Source: Streptomyces sp. NBRC 109706 (lineage in GTDB: Bacteria > Actinomycetota > Actinomycetes > Streptomycetales > Streptomycetaceae). From it: a stretch of DNA of 64,000 nucleotides. Position numbers and translations under genes: made by a program. Location: NCBI RefSeq assembly GCF_000974485.1, contig NZ_BBOM01000009.1, positions 62,001 through 126,000 on the forward strand, written 5' to 3'. A model generated the notes under the pieces. That model worked only from the letters and a program-made list of their open reading frames with translations. It was not told where the DNA came from and ran no database searches. Position 1 is the first letter of the stretch. Every line of letters starts with the position of its first letter. Below are positions 1-7,966 of this stretch, one piece after another.

Positions 1-661
1 AGTAGCCGGTGAAGGCGGCGGTGGCCGGGGCCAGGGCCAGCAGCGGCCAGGTGAAGCCGTTGCTGTTCTCCGTCCAGCCTTCGAACATGTCGGAGAAGTC
101 CTCGAAGAAGAACTCGAAGGCACCCTTGGCGCCGTCCACCGCCTCCTCGGCCAGCACCGCCGAGGCGAAGGTCTCGCCGAGCAGCATGGCCACCAGGGCG
201 CCGACGGCGGCGAGCCAGTAGATGCCCACCCGGCCCGGCGCCAGCTTCGCCGCCGGGAGGCCGATCAGGGCGCCCATCAGCGGGGCCAGCCAGGTGAGTT
301 GGGCGACGCCGATCTCGGTGTCACCGTTCTCCATGGCCTCGGTGATCAACGCCTCCAGGTCCACCACCATCCCGGTGACCAACCCGTAGACGAAGAACAG
401 CGCCACCGTGAGGCCGATGACCAGGGCGGCGGCCGCGCCCGCGTTGCCCCGCCGCGCGGGGGGCGGCGGGAACGGCGGGCCCGGCATCCCGGGTCCCGGC
501 GGGCCCTGCGGGTAGCCGTATCCGGGCTGCGGCGCCTGCGGCTGCTGCGGATAGCCGTAGCCGGGCTGTGGCGGCTGGGGTTGCTGGGGATAGCCGTAGC
601 CGGGGCCCGAGGGCTGGCCGGGCGGTCCCGGTGGTTGTGGTTGTTGCCAGGGCTGACTCAT
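1..661 (-). CDS. Proline/glycine/tyrosine-rich multi-pass membrane protein (C-terminus cut by window edge)
   Basis: About 220 codons are visible, read from the ATG at 661 to the left edge with no stop, so the C-terminus lies outside the window. The first 65 residues are Pro/Gln/Gly/Tyr rich, with PGYGYPQ repeated three times; this is typical of actinobacterial DUF4190-like or septum-associated membrane proteins. After an ARRGNAG linker comes a hydrophobic segment (about residues 70-92), then at least three more hydrophobic stretches, giving a multi-pass topology with a cytoplasmic proline-rich tail. It lies downstream of another envelope protein on the same strand, 76 bases away, so the two may be co-transcribed. 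No catalytic motif is seen and the specific function is unknown. Confidence 0.7.
   Translation of the reverse strand, partial: MSQPWQQPQPPGPPGQPSGPGYGYPQQPQPPQPGYGYPQQPQAPQPGYGYPQGPPGPGMPGPPFPPPPARRGNAGAAAALVIGLTVALFFVYGLVTGMVVDLEALITEAMENGDTEIGVAQLTWLAPLMGALIGLPAAKLAPGRVGIYWLAAVGALVAMLLGETFASAVLAEEAVDGAKGAFEFFFEDFSDMFEGWTENSNGFTWPLLALAPATAAFTGY
513..608. repeat. 39-bp in-gene tandem repeat coding for PGYGYPQQPQ units
   Basis: The core tagccgta recurs at 513, 552 and 591, exactly 39 bases apart, with matching flanks. It lies inside the proline-rich N-terminus of the left-edge membrane protein and keeps frame (13 residues per unit). Slippage here would change the length of the cytoplasmic tail without breaking the gene. 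Confidence 0.7.
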
Positions 662-737
662 GCTTTCCCCCATTGATCCTGTGCCGACGGCCGATCCTGT
701 GCCGACGGCGCGTCCGTGCTCGCCGGTCCCGTCCCGC

Positions 738-1625
738 TCAACCGCTGTAGGGAACGGCGCAGAGCAGCGTCGAGTCGTCGTCCAACGTCCACCAGTAGTA
801 CTGCTGGTTGCCCGCGTCCGATGAGCACTCGTTGCCGGTCGGGTTGGACGGGGCCTGGTAGACCGCGATCACGTTGAACTTCTGGCTGTAGGGCGACGGC
901 ACCGTGCCGCCCTGGCAGTCGATCCAGCTCATCAGGTTGCCGCTGCCGTCCGACATCCCCAGGAAGCACTGGCCGATGGCGAACTGCCGAGTGACGCAGA
1001 GCGCCACGGTTTCGCCGTTGAAGCTGTAGGAGAGGTAGGAACGCCCGGCGTCGACCGGGCAGTCGCCGACCGATCCGCTGGTCTGGGAGACCCAGACGCC
1101 GGCGTTGTCCGCCGAGCAGTCGACCATCTCCGGGTTGGTGCTGGCCCAGTCGGTCTCGGAGACCATCCAGTTCGCCAGGCAGCTGCCGGCGCTGACCGCC
1201 TGGTAGAGCTCCATGGTGGGGTCGGTCGGATCGGGTGTCGGATTGTCCTGGACCCCGCCGCCGCTGCCGCCGCTGCCGCCCGAGCCGCCGAGATCGCCGC
1301 CACCCGAGGTGTCGAGGCCCAGATCGTCCGGATCGCCCAGGTCCCCCGGGTCGGGCAGCCCGTCGATCTCGCCCAGGCCACTGCCGCCGGCGTCCTCGAA
1401 GCCCCCGAGATCGCCGTAGTCGTCGAACCCGCCCATGTCGGGCATCTGGCCTCCGGGGGCGCCCCCCTGGTCCCTGACGTCAGCGCCGGTGGCCTTGGCC
1501 AGTCCGAAGGAGAGGCCCACCATCAGCACGACCACCAGCGCCAGAATGCCGAGGCGCCGGCCCTGGTCCTGCTGTTGTGGCCCGGGTGCGCCGGCCGGCC
1601 CCGGATAGCCCTGCATATGGCTCAT
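738..1625 (-). CDS. LppU/SCO3897-like membrane-anchored, cysteine-rich extracytoplasmic protein
   Basis: 295 residues. The ATG at 1625 is chosen over the upstream in-frame codon because GGGGGA sits five bases before it. A short Gly/Pro/Gln-rich N-terminus is followed by Arg-Arg and one membrane segment (LGILALVVVLMVGLSFG). A long Gly/Asp/Ser linker follows, then a C-terminal domain of about 150 residues with many cysteines and tryptophans, in motifs such as SAGSCL, VDCS, GDCP and CAVPYSG. Paired cysteines and GxC motifs fit the LppU/SCO3897 type of exported actinobacterial proteins, which have no established activity. The next gene downstream on this strand is another small-headed membrane protein. 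Confidence is high for the gene and moderate for the family. Confidence 0.7.
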   Translation of the reverse strand: MSHMQGYPGPAGAPGPQQQDQGRRLGILALVVVLMVGLSFGLAKATGADVRDQGGAPGGQMPDMGGFDDYGDLGGFEDAGGSGLGEIDGLPDPGDLGDPDDLGLDTSGGGDLGGSGGSGGSGGGVQDNPTPDPTDPTMELYQAVSAGSCLANWMVSETDWASTNPEMVDCSADNAGVWVSQTSGSVGDCPVDAGRSYLSYSFNGETVALCVTRQFAIGQCFLGMSDGSGNLMSWIDCQGGTVPSPYSQKFNVIAVYQAPSNPTGNECSSDAGNQQYYWWTLDDDSTLLCAVPYSG

Positions 1626-1947
1626 GTTGTCCCCCGTGTCGTGCACCTGTTCGCTCGGGGGCAGGCTAGCAATCCCGGCGGCCCGGCACACATTCACGGC
1701 CCACACCGTGACGAAACGGGGTCATTGCGCGCCGGCGGGCCGGGCCGGGGACACCCATGGCGCGGAAGCCTGGCGGACGGTCAACTCCCTTGTACGGCAC
1801 GGGAGAAGAGGAGGAAGCGGAACGCGTTTGTAGTACACCCGTGCCGTCCGTCGCCCGTGCGGGCCCATTTCCCCCGGATCGTCGAGAACGCCATCCCGGA
1901 TCAGAAATAATCGCGTTAGCCGTTCATTCCTCATCAGGAGCTGATCT
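1626..1947. other. Divergent intergenic region (322 bases)
   Basis: This separates the LppU-like gene (minus) from the small secreted protein gene (plus). The right half is less GC-rich (around 1840-1947, with a tcagaaataatcgcg stretch) and probably carries the rightward promoter. AGGAG at 1936-1940 is the ribosome-binding site for the GTG at 1948. No RNA gene or further ORF could be supported. Confidence 0.4.
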
Positions 1948-2247
1948 GTGCGTTCGACTTTGTTTTCGGTTGCCGGTGCCGTTTGTCTCTCCGCGGCCGT
2001 TTTCACGCCTTCCGCCCATGCCGCCACCGGCGATGTCTCCGTTTTCGGCACCGAACTCTCGCCCGTCACCACATACGAGAGCCCGGAGGGCTGCCACAAG
2101 CTTCCGCTGGACGCGCATGTGCTGATCAACAATTCGGACTCGCCGGTGAGGATCTACGGCGATCCGTTCTGCCTCACCCCGAGTCTGACCGTCCAGCCCG
2201 GCTATGGCTCGCATGTGGCCCCCGGCAGCGGCAGCTTCTCCGCCTGA
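1948..2247 (+). CDS. Small secreted protein of unknown function
   Basis: 99 residues, GTG start with AGGAG seven bases upstream. Residues 1-25 form a classical Sec signal peptide (Arg at position 2, a hydrophobic core, then an AHA-A type cleavage site). The mature part is about 74 residues with two cysteines (in EGCHK and PFCLTP), which could form one disulfide, and a polar beta-rich composition ending GSHVAPGSGSFSA. No catalytic motif is recognised. It precedes the nucleotide-sugar dehydrogenase by 66 bases on the same strand, so a shared transcript is possible. Small secreted Streptomyces proteins of this size include protease inhibitors and surface peptides, but nothing here identifies such a role. 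Confidence 0.7.
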   Translation: MRSTLFSVAGAVCLSAAVFTPSAHAATGDVSVFGTELSPVTTYESPEGCHKLPLDAHVLINNSDSPVRIYGDPFCLTPSLTVQPGYGSHVAPGSGSFSA

Positions 2248-2313
2248 TCGACCGACGCGTTCAACAGAGTTCGACGGAATCCGACGGAGTTCGACGGAGA
2301 GGAAGGGCAGCGG

Positions 2314-3576
2314 GTGACCAGGGAGACCCTCGCCGTGGTGGGCCTCGGCTATGTGGGGCTGCCGCTGGCCAGGCGGGCCTGCGAGGTCGGCATCGGGACC
2401 GTCGGCTATGACATCTCCCCCGAGGTGGTGGCGGGCCTCAACGCGGGGCGCTCCCATGTCGGGGACGTGCCGCCGGAGGCCGTGGCCGCCATGCGCGAGC
2501 GGGGCTTCTCGGCCACGCTCGACGGTTCGGCGCTCGGCCGCTGCGACACGATCGTCATCTGTGTGCCCACCGGTCTCGACCGCGAAGGGCGGCCCGACCT
2601 CTCCGCCCTGCGGGCCGCCGGCCACACCGTCGGCGCCCGGCTGCGGCCCGGCACCCTGGTGGTGCTGGAATCGACGAGCCATCCCGGCACCACCGACACG
2701 CTGCTGCGGGAAATCCTGGAAAAGGAGAGCGGGCTGCGCGCGGGCGAGGATTTCCATCTCGGCTACTCCCCCGAGCGCATCGATCCGGGGAACGCGGTCT
2801 ACCGTCTTCACAACACCCCCAAAATCGTGAGTGGTTTCACCCCGCTCTGCCTGAAACACACCACCGCCTTTTACCAACGCCTCGTCGACCGCCTGGTGTT
2901 GTCCGCCGGCACCAGGGAAGCGGAAATGGCGAAGCTGCTGGAGAACACCTACCGGTATGTGAATATCGCGTTGGTGAACGAGGTGGCCCGCTACTGCGAG
3001 AAGGCCGGGATCGACGTCTGGGACGTGCTGCACTGCGCCGGCACCAAACCGTTCGGATACGCGGCGTTCCAGCCGGGCCCCGGGGTCGGCGGGCACTGTG
3101 TGCCGATCGATCCGCACTATCTCGACGCCAGGGCGGCGGAGGACGGCTTCACCTTCCAACTGCTGGCCGCCGCGCGCCGGGTGATATCCGCGATGCCGGA
3201 GCGGGTGGTGGAGCGGGCGGCCGACGTGCTGCGCCGGGCCGGACGTTCGCTCGCCGGGTCCCGGGTGCTGCTGCTCGGCGTCTCCTACAAACCCGATGTG
3301 GCCGACGTCCGGGAGTCGCCCGCCTTCCCCGTCGCACGGATACTGCGGGGGGCGGGCGCCGAGGTGGCCTATCACGATCCCCTGGTCGCGGAGTTCGCCT
3401 CCGACGGGGTGCCCGTGCCCCGGGAGCGGGAGCTGACCGAAGGGCTCGCCAGGGCCGACCTGGCGATTCTGCTCCAGGACCACTCCGCCTATCCGGCCCA
3501 TCAACTCGTCCACGCGCCCTGCGCGTTGCTGGACACCAGGGGCAAGACGGCCGGCGCGCGCGTGACGCTGCTCTGA
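2314..3576 (+). CDS. UDP-sugar 6-dehydrogenase, WbpA-like (UDP-HexNAc/UDP-hexose to uronate)
   Basis: 420 residues, GTG start behind GAGGAAGGG. It oxidises C6 of a nucleotide sugar twice with NAD to give a uronic acid. The N-terminal Rossmann motif is VVGLGYVGLPLA (residues 8-19). ESTSHPGTT (119-127) and GYSPERIDPGN (150-160) resemble the WbpA/UDP-N-acetylglucosamine 6-dehydrogenase branch more than UDP-glucose dehydrogenase. Lys207 and Asn211 lie in the central helix, and GVGGHCVPIDP holds the catalytic Cys262. The C-terminal UDP-binding domain (about 305-420) includes GVSYKPDVADVRESPA. All key residues are present and the length is normal. Together with the nearby Gfo/Idh oxidoreductase and DegT aminotransferases it could supply a 3-amino-uronate (inference). 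Substrate identity cannot be read from the sequence. Confidence 0.88.
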   Translation: MTRETLAVVGLGYVGLPLARRACEVGIGTVGYDISPEVVAGLNAGRSHVGDVPPEAVAAMRERGFSATLDGSALGRCDTIVICVPTGLDREGRPDLSALRAAGHTVGARLRPGTLVVLESTSHPGTTDTLLREILEKESGLRAGEDFHLGYSPERIDPGNAVYRLHNTPKIVSGFTPLCLKHTTAFYQRLVDRLVLSAGTREAEMAKLLENTYRYVNIALVNEVARYCEKAGIDVWDVLHCAGTKPFGYAAFQPGPGVGGHCVPIDPHYLDARAAEDGFTFQLLAAARRVISAMPERVVERAADVLRRAGRSLAGSRVLLLGVSYKPDVADVRESPAFPVARILRGAGAEVAYHDPLVAEFASDGVPVPRERELTEGLARADLAILLQDHSAYPAHQLVHAPCALLDTRGKTAGARVTLL

Positions 3577-3821
3577 CCGTCCGGCACCGCGCCCCGTTCC
3601 CCCATCCCGGATGCGCTCCCTGAGCCCGTCCGGCCCCTCAGCCCTGGCACGGGTGCGCGCCGTCGCGCGCGACACCCCCAGGACGGCGCGGGTCTCCTGG
3701 CCCGGCCGCGCACCACCCGCACCATCCGCACCACGCCGCGACGCGCGCGCCACGCGCGCCGTGGTCAGTACCGCGCATGCCCGACAACACCAACGCATCA
3801 AGCACATCAAGGAGATGAGCC

Positions 3822-4352
3822 ATGACCAACCCGGTTGTTGACACCCGGCTGAGCAAGCGCTTCGACAAGTGGGACTTCGACCGCAACGGTCTGCTGGAGC
3901 GCGAGGACTTCGAGCAGGAGGCCGCGCGGATCGCTCGCTCCTTCGGCAAGTCGTCCGACGCTCCCGAGGTGGCGGCCCTGCGGGACGCGTTCCACGGGCT
4001 GTTCGACTACCTCGCCTCGGCGACCGCCGGCTCCGCCTCCTCGCTCTCCCGCGAGGAGTTCCAGCAGGCCGCCGGTGACCTGATCTACAACCAGGGCGAG
4101 GCCGCGTTCAACCGCGCCCTCGGCCCGGTGGTCAGCGGTCTCGTCGGTCTGTGCGACAAGAACGACGACGGCCGGATCAACGCCGACGAGTTCCAGTCCT
4201 GGCTGACCGCGCTCGGCCTGGACACCACGTCCGCCAAGGACGCGTTCCAGCAGGTGGACTCCGACGGCGACGGTGAGCTGTCCCAGGAGGAGCTGCTCGA
4301 CGCGGTCCGTCGCTACCACTTCGGTCAGCTGGACGTGGAACTGCTCGGCTGA
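3822..4352 (+). CDS. Calerythrin-type EF-hand calcium-binding protein
   Basis: 176 residues, ATG with AAGGAG six bases upstream. Length and arrangement match calerythrin of Saccharopolyspora erythraea and the related Streptomyces calcium proteins: four EF-hand positions, with the second degenerate. Loop 1 is residues 18-29 (D-x-D-x-N-G, ending in Asp rather than Glu). Loop 3 is 112-123 (DKNDDGRINADE) and loop 4 is 146-157 (DSDGDGELSQEE), both canonical with Glu at position 12. The second position (around 68-80, ending SLSREEF) has lost its acidic ligands. The protein is cytosolic with no signal peptide. It probably buffers or senses Ca2+. It lies between two genes of the putative biosynthetic cluster, but no functional link is shown. 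Confidence 0.9.
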   Translation: MTNPVVDTRLSKRFDKWDFDRNGLLEREDFEQEAARIARSFGKSSDAPEVAALRDAFHGLFDYLASATAGSASSLSREEFQQAAGDLIYNQGEAAFNRALGPVVSGLVGLCDKNDDGRINADEFQSWLTALGLDTTSAKDAFQQVDSDGDGELSQEELLDAVRRYHFGQLDVELLG

Positions 4353-4368
4353 GCGGGTCCCCAACCCC

Positions 4369-4403
4369 GGCGGGGCGACGGCCACTTCGGCCGCCGCCCC
4401 GCC
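4369..4403. terminator. Bidirectional hairpin terminator between convergent genes
   Basis: A 15-base arm at 4369-4383 pairs with 4389-4403 around a five-base loop (acttc), with one mismatch. It lies between the stops of the convergent EF-hand and Gfo/Idh/MocA genes. There is no U-tract, as usual in high-GC actinobacteria. Confidence 0.65.
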
Positions 4404-4432
4404 CTCATGCCCGCCGGTTCCCCGGGGACCGG

Positions 4433-5380
4433 TCAGCTCGCCGCGGCGCGCAGGTCGGGGTGGTGGAAGCGCTCGGCGCGCTCCAGGGCATAGGTGTCGG
4501 CGACCAGCTCAAGGGCGCCGAGACCGTCCCGGTGGGCCGGGCGGCCGGCCGCCACCACCTCGGCGAACTCCGCGAGCAGGCCCCGGTACTCGTGCTGCGG
4601 CGAGGCCCCGGGGCCCTGTTGGTCGGCCAGTATGTCGGCATGGAGCTCGGTGCCGTCGGCCAGCAGAACGGAGACGTCCCTGGTCTCCCCCGGATGGGAC
4701 CAGTCCAGCTCCACCCGCGCCTCGGCGCCCATGGCCGCGCTCAGCCAGACGGTGGCCCGCCGGTCCACACCCCGGCCGTCCCTGACCATCCGGGCGTCCA
4801 CCACCCTTACCTGGCCCAGGAGTTGGCGGACCAGATCGAAGGCGTGCGGCCCGGCGTCCGCCACACAGCCACCGCCACGGCGCGCCGGATCCCAAGGCCA
4901 GGTGTCGTCGCCTGACCGCTCCTCGATCCGCTCCAGATCGCGCACCACGACGGACCGCACCGGCACCTCGACGGGCAGCCGGCGCAGCAGTGCGCGCACC
5001 CGGTCGTTGTAGCGGCGCTGGAAGGCGGTGAACAGGGGGAGGTCGCGGGCCTGCGCGAGCGCGGCCAACTCCCGTCCCTGGGTGGGGTTCAGCGCCAGCG
5101 GCTGCTCCACCAGGACGGGGACGCCGGCCAGCAGCGCGGCCCGACAGAGGTCGGCGTGGGTGTGGGCGGGGCCGGCCACCACCAGCGCTTCGAGGCCGGC
5201 CCCGGCCAACATCGCCCGGTGGTCGGTGTGTTGGGCGACATGCCGGGGCAGCGAACCGGTGGGCGGGCCCGGGTCGCAGACGGCGACCAGCTCCCACTGG
5301 GGCAGTTCCTGCACGGCCGCCAGACTGCGGCGGGCGGTGGGGCCGAGACCGGCGACGCCGATACGGCGTGGTGAGGTCAA
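4433..5380 (-). CDS. Gfo/Idh/MocA-family NAD(P)-dependent oxidoreductase with EQP in place of EKP
   Basis: 315 residues from the TTG at 5380. AAAGGAA lies just before it, whereas the alternative GTG at 5395 would place that ribosome site inside the gene. The N-terminal Rossmann fold begins RIGVAGLGPTARRSL; the C-terminal alpha/beta domain carries GGCVADAGPHAFDLV, with the conserved Asp175 and His179. The family motif EKP, whose lysine normally acts in catalysis, reads EQP here (residues 92-94). Relatives oxidise a sugar hydroxyl to a ketone, for example C3 of nucleotide sugars before amination (WbpB, RifL). It is transcribed away from two DegT aminotransferases, which fits such a ketosugar role, but the Lys-to-Gln change makes activity uncertain. 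Confidence 0.8.
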   Translation of the reverse strand: MTSPRRIGVAGLGPTARRSLAAVQELPQWELVAVCDPGPPTGSLPRHVAQHTDHRAMLAGAGLEALVVAGPAHTHADLCRAALLAGVPVLVEQPLALNPTQGRELAALAQARDLPLFTAFQRRYNDRVRALLRRLPVEVPVRSVVVRDLERIEERSGDDTWPWDPARRGGGCVADAGPHAFDLVRQLLGQVRVVDARMVRDGRGVDRRATVWLSAAMGAEARVELDWSHPGETRDVSVLLADGTELHADILADQQGPGASPQHEYRGLLAEFAEVVAAGRPAHRDGLGALELVADTYALERAERFHHPDLRAAAS

Positions 5381-5524
5381 CGTCGTTCCTTTCACAGGGC
5401 AACACCCGCTTCAGCCGGGCGAGATGAGCTCCGGTGATCACATGTCCGGGCGACTGTCACAGCCGAATCCGGAGAGTGTCAAGTAATTCGAACAGCTGAT
5501 ACCTTAAAGTGTGAATCGCCATGG

Positions 5525-6790
5525 GTGCGGCACGCGCGCTGGAACGCTCGCTATAGGTTGAGCCCAATCCCCGTTATTTCTCTCACCCTTGGCGGTCTCC
5601 CCTTGGCTTTTCGGAATTCCGAGCAGGCGTTACGGGAAGGCGTTCCGTTCTTCTCCCAGGCCGTCTCGTTCGAACGGCAGTGGCCCAGGACGGCCGCCCG
5701 GCTGCATGAGGTCTTCGACGACGGCAAGTTCTCCCATGGCGCCCAGGTCGCCGCGCTGGAAAGGGAGTTGGCCGACTACACCGGCGCGGAGTTCGTCGTC
5801 GGGGTGAACAGCGGCACCGACGCGCTGGTGCTGCTGCTGCGCGCCTGCGGGCTGCGCCCGGGGGACGAAGTGCTCGTCCCCGCCTACTCGTTCGTCGCCA
5901 CCGCCTCCAGCGTGGTGCTCGCCGGCGGGCGCCCCAGGTTCGTGGACATCGACCCCGTCAGCTATGCCATGGACCCGGCGGCGCTGCGCGCGGAGATCAC
6001 CGGGGACAGCCGCTTCGTGCTGCCCACGCATCTCTTCCACCAGCAGGCCGACATGGCCGCAATCGGCGGGATCGCCGCCACGCACGGGCTGACCGTGGTG
6101 GAGGACAGCGCCGAGGCCATCGGCATGTGGCAGAACGGCACCCACGCCGGGTTGCACGGCAGGGGCGGGGTGCTCTCGTTCTTCCCCAGCAAGACGCTGG
6201 GCGCCATCGGCGACGCCGGCGCCGTGCTCACCCATGATCCCCTGGTGGCCGAGACGGTGGCCGCGTTGCGCCACCACGGCCGGTTCGGGCGCACCCTGGC
6301 GCACTTTCCCGGAATCTCCCAGGAGACGGTACTGCCCGGCGTCAACAGCAAGATGGACGACTTCCAGGCGGCGGTGCTCCGGGCGAAACTCCCCGAACTC
6401 GACGCCGCCATCCGCCGCCGCGCCGAACTCGCCGCCGCCTACACGGAACGCCTGAGCGCCATTCCCGAAGTGCGCCGGCTGCCCCGGCCCTTTCCCACCG
6501 GCGTCGATTCCCGGGGCGTTTTCTATGTCTATCTGGTGGAGGTGGAACGCCGCGACGAGCTGGTCGCCCGGCTGGGCTACGAGGGCATCGGCACCGAGAC
6601 GTACTATCCGGTGCCGCTGCATCTCCAGCCCTGTTTCGCGGAGTTCGGCTATCGACGCGGCCGGTTCCCGGTGGCCGAGGCGGCCAGCGAACGCGCCGTG
6701 GCGCTGCCGCTCTATCCGGATCTCACCGAGGGGCAGCTGGAGTTGGTCTGCGACCGGATCGCCGCCTGCTACCAGGAGGGTCGGCGATGA
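5525..6790 (+). CDS. DegT/DnrJ/EryC1/StrS-family PLP aminotransferase (first copy)
   Basis: Up to 421 residues from the GTG at 5525. The true start may be further in, such as the TTG at 5603, since homologues begin close to the VPFFSQ segment. This fold-type I PLP enzyme usually aminates keto-sugars of NDP-linked substrates. GVNSGTDALVLLL binds the phosphate, VEDSAEAIG (192-200) holds the Asp pairing with the pyridine nitrogen, and FFPSKTLGAIGD contains the Schiff-base lysine (Lys223). TETYYPVPLHLQPCF near the C-terminus is the usual substrate-side motif. Its stop overlaps the next aminotransferase gene, so the two are translationally coupled. The intergenic space shared with the divergent oxidoreductase is AT-rich (around 5485-5520) and probably holds both promoters. 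Confidence 0.88.
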   Translation: MRHARWNARYRLSPIPVISLTLGGLPLAFRNSEQALREGVPFFSQAVSFERQWPRTAARLHEVFDDGKFSHGAQVAALERELADYTGAEFVVGVNSGTDALVLLLRACGLRPGDEVLVPAYSFVATASSVVLAGGRPRFVDIDPVSYAMDPAALRAEITGDSRFVLPTHLFHQQADMAAIGGIAATHGLTVVEDSAEAIGMWQNGTHAGLHGRGGVLSFFPSKTLGAIGDAGAVLTHDPLVAETVAALRHHGRFGRTLAHFPGISQETVLPGVNSKMDDFQAAVLRAKLPELDAAIRRRAELAAAYTERLSAIPEVRRLPRPFPTGVDSRGVFYVYLVEVERRDELVARLGYEGIGTETYYPVPLHLQPCFAEFGYRRGRFPVAEAASERAVALPLYPDLTEGQLELVCDRIAACYQEGRR

Positions 6791-7932
6791 CCGAGCCGTC
6801 CATCCCGTTCTTCTCGCCCAGCCTCTTCGAGGCGGACCGCGAGACCGCGCTGCGCCTGGTGTACGAGATCGGCACCGCGCCCGAACAGCGGTTCATCCTG
6901 GGCGAGTTCACCGCTCGGCTGGAACGCGAACTGGCCGCCGTCTCGGGCGCCGAGGAGGTGGTGCTCTGCGGCAGCGGCACCGGCGCGCTCACCATGGCGC
7001 TGGCCGCCGTGGGCGTCGGCGTCGGGGACGAGGTGCTGGTGCCCGCGCTCGGCTGCGCCCCGCTGGCCGCCGCCGTGGTGTCGCTGGGCGCCGTCCCGGT
7101 CTTCGCGGATGTCAACCCGGGGACGCTGACCATGGATCCGGCGGATGCGGAGGCCCGCGTCACCGGCCGCACCCGCGCGGTGCTGCCGGCGCATCTGTTC
7201 GCCACCATGGCCGATATGCCGCGCTTCGTCGATCTGGCGAAACGGTACGGGCTGCGCCTGGTGGAGGATTCGGCGGTCGCCCAGGGCGCCGTGCTCCGGG
7301 GCCGGCCCGCCGGCCGGTGGGGGGAGATCGGGATCTTCTCCTTCGTCCAGGTGAAGTCCTTCGGGATGCCGGGCGAGGGCGGCGCCCTGCTCACCGACGA
7401 CCCCCGACTCGCCGAGCGGCTGCGGCTGTTCCGCAACCACGGGCAGCGTCCCGGCGAGCGGTTCGTGCATCGGACGGTCGGCTGGAACAGCAGGTTCGAC
7501 GAGCTCCAGGCCCGTTTCCAGCTGCACCGACTGCCCGGCCTGGCCGACCGGTTGGCGCGCCGCGCCGCCATCGCCGACCGCTATACGGAGCGGCTGGCGC
7601 CGCTCGCCGGGCGCGGCATCCTGGTGCCGCCCGGGGGCGACGAGGGGCGCTGCGCCTATGTCTATACGGTGCTCGCCGACGACCGGGATGCCCTGTCGCA
7701 GTACCTCCAGGTGCGGGGCGTGGCCACCCATGTCTACTATCCGCGCCCGCTGCCCCGGCATGCCGCGTTCGCCCGCTATGCGCCGCCCGGGGCGCGCTGG
7801 CCGCAGGCCGAACGCGCCTGCGCGCGGATCCTCTCGCTGCCGCTCCACCCGGGCCTCACCGACGAGCAGGTCGAGCGAGTCGCCGATCTGGTCGAGGAGT
7901 TCGCCGGATGCCGGCCCGTTTCCCACCGTTAG
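6787..7932 (+). CDS. DegT/DnrJ/EryC1/StrS-family PLP aminotransferase (second copy)
   Basis: 381 residues; the ATG overlaps the previous stop (ATGA). It is a second, clearly diverged member of the same family. GSGTGALTMAL is the phosphate-binding turn, VEDSAVAQGAV (159-169) holds the ring-nitrogen Asp, and FSFVQVKSFGMPGEGGALL carries Lys190 as the PLP lysine. The C-terminal THVYYPRPLPRHAAF motif is conserved. Two non-identical aminotransferases side by side suggest two amination steps, a heterodimer, or one aminotransferase plus a dehydratase-like variant of the fold; the intact lysine argues against the dehydratase case. Followed by the prenyltransferase after 34 bases. Substrate unknown. 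Confidence 0.88.
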   Translation: MTEPSIPFFSPSLFEADRETALRLVYEIGTAPEQRFILGEFTARLERELAAVSGAEEVVLCGSGTGALTMALAAVGVGVGDEVLVPALGCAPLAAAVVSLGAVPVFADVNPGTLTMDPADAEARVTGRTRAVLPAHLFATMADMPRFVDLAKRYGLRLVEDSAVAQGAVLRGRPAGRWGEIGIFSFVQVKSFGMPGEGGALLTDDPRLAERLRLFRNHGQRPGERFVHRTVGWNSRFDELQARFQLHRLPGLADRLARRAAIADRYTERLAPLAGRGILVPPGGDEGRCAYVYTVLADDRDALSQYLQVRGVATHVYYPRPLPRHAAFARYAPPGARWPQAERACARILSLPLHPGLTDEQVERVADLVEEFAGCRPVSHR

Positions 7933-7966
7933 CACGCCGCTCGCAGATGCCGGAGGCACCCACCCC

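Noticed and set aside
3577..3821. GC-rich stretch before the EF-hand gene with cgcgcg-type self-complementarity, considered as an RNA gene
   Set aside because: No consistent cloverleaf or conserved RNA fold could be drawn; only the AAGGAG ribosome site is convincing.
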